A stretch of 14,923 nt of DNA from UBA2210 sp036825195 (GTDB lineage Bacteria; Desulfobacterota; Syntrophia; Syntrophales; UBA2210), in contig DAISYQ010000057.1 in NCBI GenBank assembly GCA_036825195.1, positions 1 through 14,923 of the forward strand, read 5' to 3'. A program made the translations under genes and the position numbers. How positions within the stretch are numbered: the stretch's first letter is position 1; every line of letters begins with the position of its first letter. The notes under the pieces were generated by a model. The model did no database searches, was not told where the DNA came from, and worked only from the letters and a program-made list of their open reading frames with translations. Below, in pieces: positions 13,327 to 14,923 of this stretch.

Positions 13327-14199
13327 TCAGCGCACGCCCCCCGCAATGCCGAAGATACCCCGGGGTCGGAAGAGAAGCATCAGGATAATGACGGCGAAAG
13401 AGATAAAATCCTTATATCCTGGCGAGAAAAAGGCAACGCCCACATTCTCGGCAATCCCGATAAAAAGCCCCCCTAGGAGCGCCCCCCATACATTTCCCGC
13501 GCCGCCCAGCAGGACGGCGGCAAAGGCCTTGATGAGATTGGTGAGCCCCATCATGGGCTCCAGATTGGTATCGAGGGCCAGCAGAATCCCTCCCGTACCC
13601 GCGAAGACGGAGGCCAGGAGCCATACCGTCAGCCCAATCCGTTTCATGCTGATACCCATGATATCAGCCAGATCCATGTTGTCCGATACGGCCCGCAGCG
13701 ACTTCCCCAGGATGGTGAAGTTCAGCAGGATATACAGAAACCCCAGAAAGACCAGCGCAGCCCCCACCATAGCAATCTGAATCCACGTAATACTCAGGCC
13801 TGCAAAGGAGATTCCCCGCGTCAGCCCCAGGCCGTACGTCATGAGGTCGGAGCCCCAGATGAGGCGAATCGCATTGCGCAACAGATACGAGAGCCCGATC
13901 GAAGCGATCAGGAGGGTAATATGACTGCTGTGCCGAAGCGGCTTGTACACAAATCGGTCCTGGGCGAGCCCGATGAGCACGGTAACCAGAAGGGCCGGCA
14001 CAACAGCCGCGTACAGGGGAAGTGAACAGGGCTCCAGATAGAACAGAAGCACAAGATAGGCTCCCCACGCGATCAGCTCACCGTGGGCAAAGTTGATGAA
14101 CCGAAAGACCCCGTAAACCATGGTCAGCCCTACGGCAAACATGGCATACACCGATCCCGCCACCATGCCGTTGAGCAGAAGCTGCAGATAATAGGTCAT
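13327..14199 (-). CDS. livH: Branched-chain/hydrophobic amino acid ABC transporter permease LivH
   Basis: The other membrane half-channel, 290 residues and strongly hydrophobic. LivH marks are GSVYAMFAVGLTMVYGVFRF followed by INFAHGEL near the N-terminus, the ATPase-contact loop GKSLRAVSDNMDLADIMGI, and AFAAVLLGGAGNVWGALLGG near the C-terminus. The start ATG (14199) has AGGGTG 6 nt upstream. It is separated from livJ by 83 bp containing a stem-loop, and from livM by 3 bp. Length and motifs are normal. Confidence 0.96.
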   Translation of the reverse strand: MTYYLQLLLNGMVAGSVYAMFAVGLTMVYGVFRFINFAHGELIAWGAYLVLLFYLEPCSLPLYAAVVPALLVTVLIGLAQDRFVYKPLRHSSHITLLIASIGLSYLLRNAIRLIWGSDLMTYGLGLTRGISFAGLSITWIQIAMVGAALVFLGFLYILLNFTILGKSLRAVSDNMDLADIMGISMKRIGLTVWLLASVFAGTGGILLALDTNLEPMMGLTNLIKAFAAVLLGGAGNVWGALLGGLFIGIAENVGVAFFSPGYKDFISFAVIILMLLFRPRGIFGIAGGVR

Positions 14200-14225
14200 T
14201 CAGTACACCCTGTATAATAAGGAAA

Positions 14226-14247
14226 GAGGGGATCGAGTGACCCCCTC
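14226..14247 (-). terminator. Intercistronic stem-loop between livJ and livH (attenuator or mRNA 3'-end stabiliser)
   Basis: On the reverse strand GAGGGGG pairs with TCCCCTC (7 bp, one G-U) around an 8-nt loop, then TCTTTCCTTATTAT follows. The U-rich tail is broken, so it is probably a partial terminator or a barrier to 3' exonucleases. Such elements after binding-protein genes are known to give more binding protein than permease. Confidence 0.6.
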
Positions 14248-14282
14248 CTTCATCTCCACCATATAGTACATAGTATCTCTAT

Positions 14283-14923
14283 CTATTTGTAATCCACGAT
14301 CTTGCCGTCTTTGACGGTCCACCGTCCGTACGTCGCGCCGCAGTCTCCGTTGGCATCGAAGCTTTTATCTCCTGTCACCCCTACAAATCCCTGACTCTCG
14401 GCAATCAGGGCCTCTCGGATATCATCCGCTGACATCGACTTAGCGGCTTTGAGCGCCTTGGCGGTCAGCTTGACCATGTCGTAATTGTATTCTCCGAAGA
14501 TCGGTGTCTTTCCGCCCGGATACTTCTTATCCCAGGCATCTTTATAATGTTTGTACTCAGGAGTTTCCTGCGAAAAGGTCGGATAGGTACCGATGACTCC
14601 TTCCGCCGCACCCCCTGCCAGTTCGACCAGTTTGGGTGACTTCGAAGCGGACCCCATCAGCCACTGTGTCGACATATTGGCTTCATAGGCTTGCCGCAGG
14701 AGGGTCGCCCCTTCCTTGATATAGGTGAGGTTGACGATCGCCTTCGGGTTGATCCGTTTGATCCTGAGTATTTCACTCCGGTAGTCCGTCTTCCCTTCCT
14801 CGTGGGCAAATTCATCCAGAATCTTGCCGCCCTCTTTCTTGAAATTCTCCTTGAAGACGTCGGCCAGGCCGACACCCCAGTCGTTGTTGATATAGGTCAG
14901 GACCACTTCCTTATATCCCAGTG
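14283..14923 (-). CDS. livJ: ABC transporter substrate-binding protein, LivJ type, C-terminal ~213 codons (cut by window edge)
   Basis: Periplasmic type-I binding protein (Leu/Ile/Val-binding Peripla_BP_6 family) that would deliver substrate to LivHM. The visible part reads through the window edge as LGYKEVVLTYINNDWG, so the internal GTG at 14906 is not the start. Family features: the second-lobe opening YINNDWGVGLADVFKE, SEILRIKRINPKAIV, GEYNYDMVKLTAKALK, and the C-terminal FDANGDCGATYGRWTVKDG. The N-terminal signal peptide and first lobe lie outside the window. Substrate specificity cannot be read from this half. It is the first visible gene of the operon and is followed by the stem-loop at 14226-14247. 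Confidence 0.93.
   Translation of the reverse strand, partial: LGYKEVVLTYINNDWGVGLADVFKENFKKEGGKILDEFAHEEGKTDYRSEILRIKRINPKAIVNLTYIKEGATLLRQAYEANMSTQWLMGSASKSPKLVELAGGAAEGVIGTYPTFSQETPEYKHYKDAWDKKYPGGKTPIFGEYNYDMVKLTAKALKAAKSMSADDIREALIAESQGFVGVTGDKSFDANGDCGATYGRWTVKDGKIVDYK

Noticed and set aside
14283..14906. GTG at 14906 as the real start of the binding protein gene
   Set aside because: The frame stays open to the window edge and encodes family sequence (LGYKE) before it; the first lobe and signal peptide would be missing.
1..14923. CRISPR arrays, tRNA/rRNA genes, IS elements, prophage or known defence genes
   Set aside because: No regularly spaced repeats, tRNA-like cloverleaf, transposase, integrase or toxin-antitoxin pair could be recognised on either strand.

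Overview
The window looks like a chromosomal segment of a delta-proteobacterium in the broad sense (Desulfobacterota, possibly a Syntrophales-like or fatty/aromatic-acid-degrading anaerobe). This is inferred from three things: the gene order zapB-zapA-6S RNA-rny-ymdB, an EF-G of the mitochondrial-like 'spd' type (spirochaete/planctomycete/delta-proteobacterial), and an acyl-CoA dehydrogenase next to a LIV-type ABC importer. No species can be named. I found no phage, CRISPR array, IS element, tRNA or rRNA.

Region 1 (1-2816, minus strand) is a housekeeping block transcribed leftward from a consensus-like promoter at 2781-2809. In transcription order it holds zapB-like and zapA (FtsZ-ring accessory proteins), a 6S RNA gene whose closing stem begins inside the last codons of zapA, rny (RNase Y) and the start of a YmdB-family phosphodiesterase gene cut by the window edge. 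All four protein genes use non-ATG starts (TTG, TTG, TTG, GTG).

Region 2 (2888-5839, plus strand) is divergent from region 1. A TTGACA-N17-TATATG promoter and a leader of about 110 nt with a strong G/C hairpin precede fusA, which encodes an EF-G closely resembling mitochondrial EF-G1. A 227-aa P-loop NTPase of unknown function follows 40 bp later and is probably in the same operon.

Region 3 (5944-10941) is a patchwork. It contains an acyl-CoA dehydrogenase gene with its own near-perfect sigma70 promoter, a small SnoaL/NTF2-fold protein divergent from a GlxA-type (DJ-1/PfpI + AraC) regulator, a frameshifted and truncated enoyl-CoA hydratase remnant, and a secreted reprolysin-like zinc metalloprotease. 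It looks like the least conserved part of the window.

Region 4 (10987-14923, minus strand) is a complete LIV/HAAT-type ABC import operon read livJ (C-terminal part only) - livH - livM - livG - livF. The last four genes are tightly packed (3-bp gap, TGATG overlap, 11-nt overlap). A stem-loop between livJ and livH is probably there to keep permease expression below that of the binding protein.

I did not find a clearly new defence or mobile system. The points most worth following up are the 6S RNA overlapping zapA, the unassigned P-loop protein downstream of the mitochondrial-like EF-G, the structured fusA leader, and the secreted protease.
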